Source: Candidatus Sulfopaludibacter sp. SbA3
GTDB lineage: Bacteria; Acidobacteriota; Terriglobia; Bryobacterales; Bryobacteraceae
Assembly (NCBI GenBank): GCA_945861625.1
Contig: CAMAVI010000038.1
Span: 1-32,574, forward strand
Length of the DNA: 32,574 nucleotides
Direction of reading: 5' to 3'
How positions within the stretch are numbered: the stretch's first letter is position 1; each line of letters starts with the position of its first letter. Shown here piece after piece: positions 31,424-32,574 of the stretch. Below the pieces are notes generated by a model that worked only from the letters and a program-made list of their open reading frames with translations, had not been told where the DNA came from and ran no database searches. A program made the translations under genes and the position numbers.

Positions 31424-32395
31424 ATGAGCCGGATTCTCTGTTCGATCCTGGGGGCCGTGATCGCGCTCCACGCGCAAACTCCCGCACCCACGTTCGCCAA
31501 CCTGGACTACGCGCCCGCCGATCCCGCCACCAGCAACGGCCACAAGCTGGATCTCTACATCCCCGCCGGCGCGACGCGGCCCCTGCCGCTAATCATTTGG
31601 ACGGCGGGGTCGGCGTGGAGGCGCGACACCGGGAAGGACAGAGCCGAAATCGTCGCCGCCCAACTGAACCCGGCGGGCTATGCCGTCGCGGGCGTCTCCA
31701 TCCGCTCCAGTTCGCAGGTGAAGTTCCCCGGACAACTGCACGATATCAAGGCGGCGATCCGCTGGCTGCGCACCAACGCGGCCAAATACAACTTCGATCC
31801 CAATCACATCGCGATCACCGGCGATAGCTCCGGCGGCTGGACGGCTTCGATGGCGGCGGTCACCGGCGATGCACCTGAGATGGAAGGTTCGGTAGGAATC
31901 ACGGGAGTATCCAGCAGGGTTCAGGCCGCGGTCGCGTTCTATCCGCCAACGAATTTCATGACCATGGATGCCTGGGCGCTCCGCAAGTGTGATCCTCAAG
32001 GCTGCCATGACGGCGAGCATTCGCCGGAGTCCGATTTGGTCGGCTGCGCGATCCAGATATGCCCGGAGAAGGTGAAAGCGGCGAGTCCGATGACTTACAT
32101 CACTCCCTCCGATCCGCCCATCATGATTCTGCACGGCAATTCCGATCAGCTCGTGCCGCACAACCAGGGCGAGCAGTTTTACATGGCGCTCAACAAGGCG
32201 TGCAAGGATGCGATCTTCATCAGCCTGCCCAAGGCTCCGCACGGCAATTTCAACGGATTCCTCACCGACGACAAGCTCCGCGAGGCGGCCACTATGCGGT
32301 CCACGTCTTCGGCCGGATGCGCAGTCGCCAATCCCATGCCATACAAGCCGGCGTGGAAAACTGTGATCGATTTCCTCGACAAGTACATGAAGTGA
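31424..32395 (+). CDS. Exported alpha/beta hydrolase (esterase-like)
   Basis: About 323 aa with a signal peptide (MSRILCSILGAVIALHA). The alpha/beta hydrolase core has the nucleophile Ser in GDSSGGWTASM, the Asp in HGNSDQLVPHNQ and the His in APHGNFNGF. The block that normally reads HGGAW (oxyanion region) is TAGSAW here (IIWTAGSAWRRDTGK), so the oxyanion hole is changed. A four-Cys insert (RKCDPQGCHDGE and VGCAIQICPEK) suggests disulfides and extracytoplasmic folding. The start is ATG 31424; a longer reading frame begins inside thiL and is not credible. The substrate is unknown. Confidence 0.82.
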   Translation: MSRILCSILGAVIALHAQTPAPTFANLDYAPADPATSNGHKLDLYIPAGATRPLPLIIWTAGSAWRRDTGKDRAEIVAAQLNPAGYAVAGVSIRSSSQVKFPGQLHDIKAAIRWLRTNAAKYNFDPNHIAITGDSSGGWTASMAAVTGDAPEMEGSVGITGVSSRVQAAVAFYPPTNFMTMDAWALRKCDPQGCHDGEHSPESDLVGCAIQICPEKVKAASPMTYITPSDPPIMILHGNSDQLVPHNQGEQFYMALNKACKDAIFISLPKAPHGNFNGFLTDDKLREAATMRSTSSAGCAVANPMPYKPAWKTVIDFLDKYMK

Positions 32396-32507
32396 GAAGC
32401 CGTTTGGTTCCCGCGAGCCTGCGTGATACGCTAGCAGCCCGTGGTAAAAGTCGAGAAACATCTCCTAAGCATGTGACCGGTGAAATGTTTCAGACGTCAT
32501 AGATAGT

Positions 32508-32574
32508 ATGGCGATGGGCAAGAGCAAACCGAAGCAAGCGGCGCTGTTTTTCAGCGCCCAAGAGATCCCCAAGG
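32508..32574 (+). CDS. Possible transposase N terminus, partial at window edge
   Basis: ATG 32508 opens a frame with 22 codons in the window: MAMGKSKPKQAALFF, then SAQEIPK. Short basic starts of this kind are seen in IS5/IS1182-type transposases, but the fragment is too short to be sure. A second ATG lies at 32514. Nothing else is recognised in 32396-32507 except a weak hairpin (GAAACAT at 32455-32461 with ATGTTTC at 32485-32491). Confidence 0.3.
   Translation, partial: MAMGKSKPKQAALFFSAQEIPK

Noticed and set aside
32455..32491. Inverted repeat as an IS end
   Set aside because: A 7-base match with a 23-base loop is expected by chance and does not resemble a known IS end.
1..32574. tRNA, rRNA, riboswitch or secondary-metabolite cluster
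   Set aside because: No cloverleaf, conserved rRNA block, THI-box before thiE or thiL, or biosynthetic core enzyme was seen; thiE and thiL have almost no leader, which leaves no room for a TPP riboswitch.

Overview
The window is a GC-rich, gene-dense piece of bacterial chromosome. The gene content points to a diderm soil bacterium, most likely an Acidobacteriota of the Bryobacterales/Solibacter type. The clues are two DUF6152 proteins, PQQ-type propeller dehydrogenases, many small exported proteins, a LolA-like carrier, a bacillithiol deacetylase (BshB1) and a DUF2760/Hsp70 pair. This assignment is inferred from families, not from a marker gene. No intergenic stretch exceeds about 300 bases, and I see no rRNA, tRNA or CRISPR.

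Layout. (1) 1-652: the 3' tail of an IS3-family transposase and its right end sit against the truncated 3' end of a SigK-like ECF sigma factor gene. (2) 770-4341, + strand: an exported DUF4331 protein, a DUF4198 protein and a HupE/UreJ-type membrane protein. (3) 4411-8711, - strand: an exported protein with a tandemly duplicated domain, a small DUF6152 protein, and a 724-aa protein combining a carboxypeptidase-regulatory-like domain, one haem c site and a propeller-like region. (4) 8802-9542: BshB1. (5) 9621-16635: two PQQ-type dehydrogenases, one with an N-terminal cytochrome c domain, with between them a second DUF6152 protein, a cytochrome c, a small exported protein with a broken reading frame, an exported methyltransferase, a one-TM protein and MsrB. 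(6) 16636-24597, + strand: LolA-like protein, NadE, a propeller protein, a GH57 glycosidase, a methyltransferase and an NCS1 transporter, several with overlapping start and stop codons. (7) 24590-32574: a zinc-ribbon protein, ThiE, a MerR-TPR fusion, a DUF4159 protein, DUF2760 plus Hsp70, ThiL, an exported alpha/beta hydrolase, and the start of a possible transposase at the right edge.

How they may work together. Regions 3 and 5 look like a periplasmic oxidation module: two quinoprotein dehydrogenases carrying the Asp-x-Asp pattern typical of lanthanide-using enzymes, three haem c proteins or domains to take electrons, and repeated small exported families of unknown role. The substrate cannot be read from the sequence.

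A second, window-wide pattern concerns gene starts. About ten genes without a Shine-Dalgarno sequence have a -10-like hexamer only 6-9 bases before the start codon, which predicts leaderless mRNAs. Other genes have clear AGGAG-type sites.
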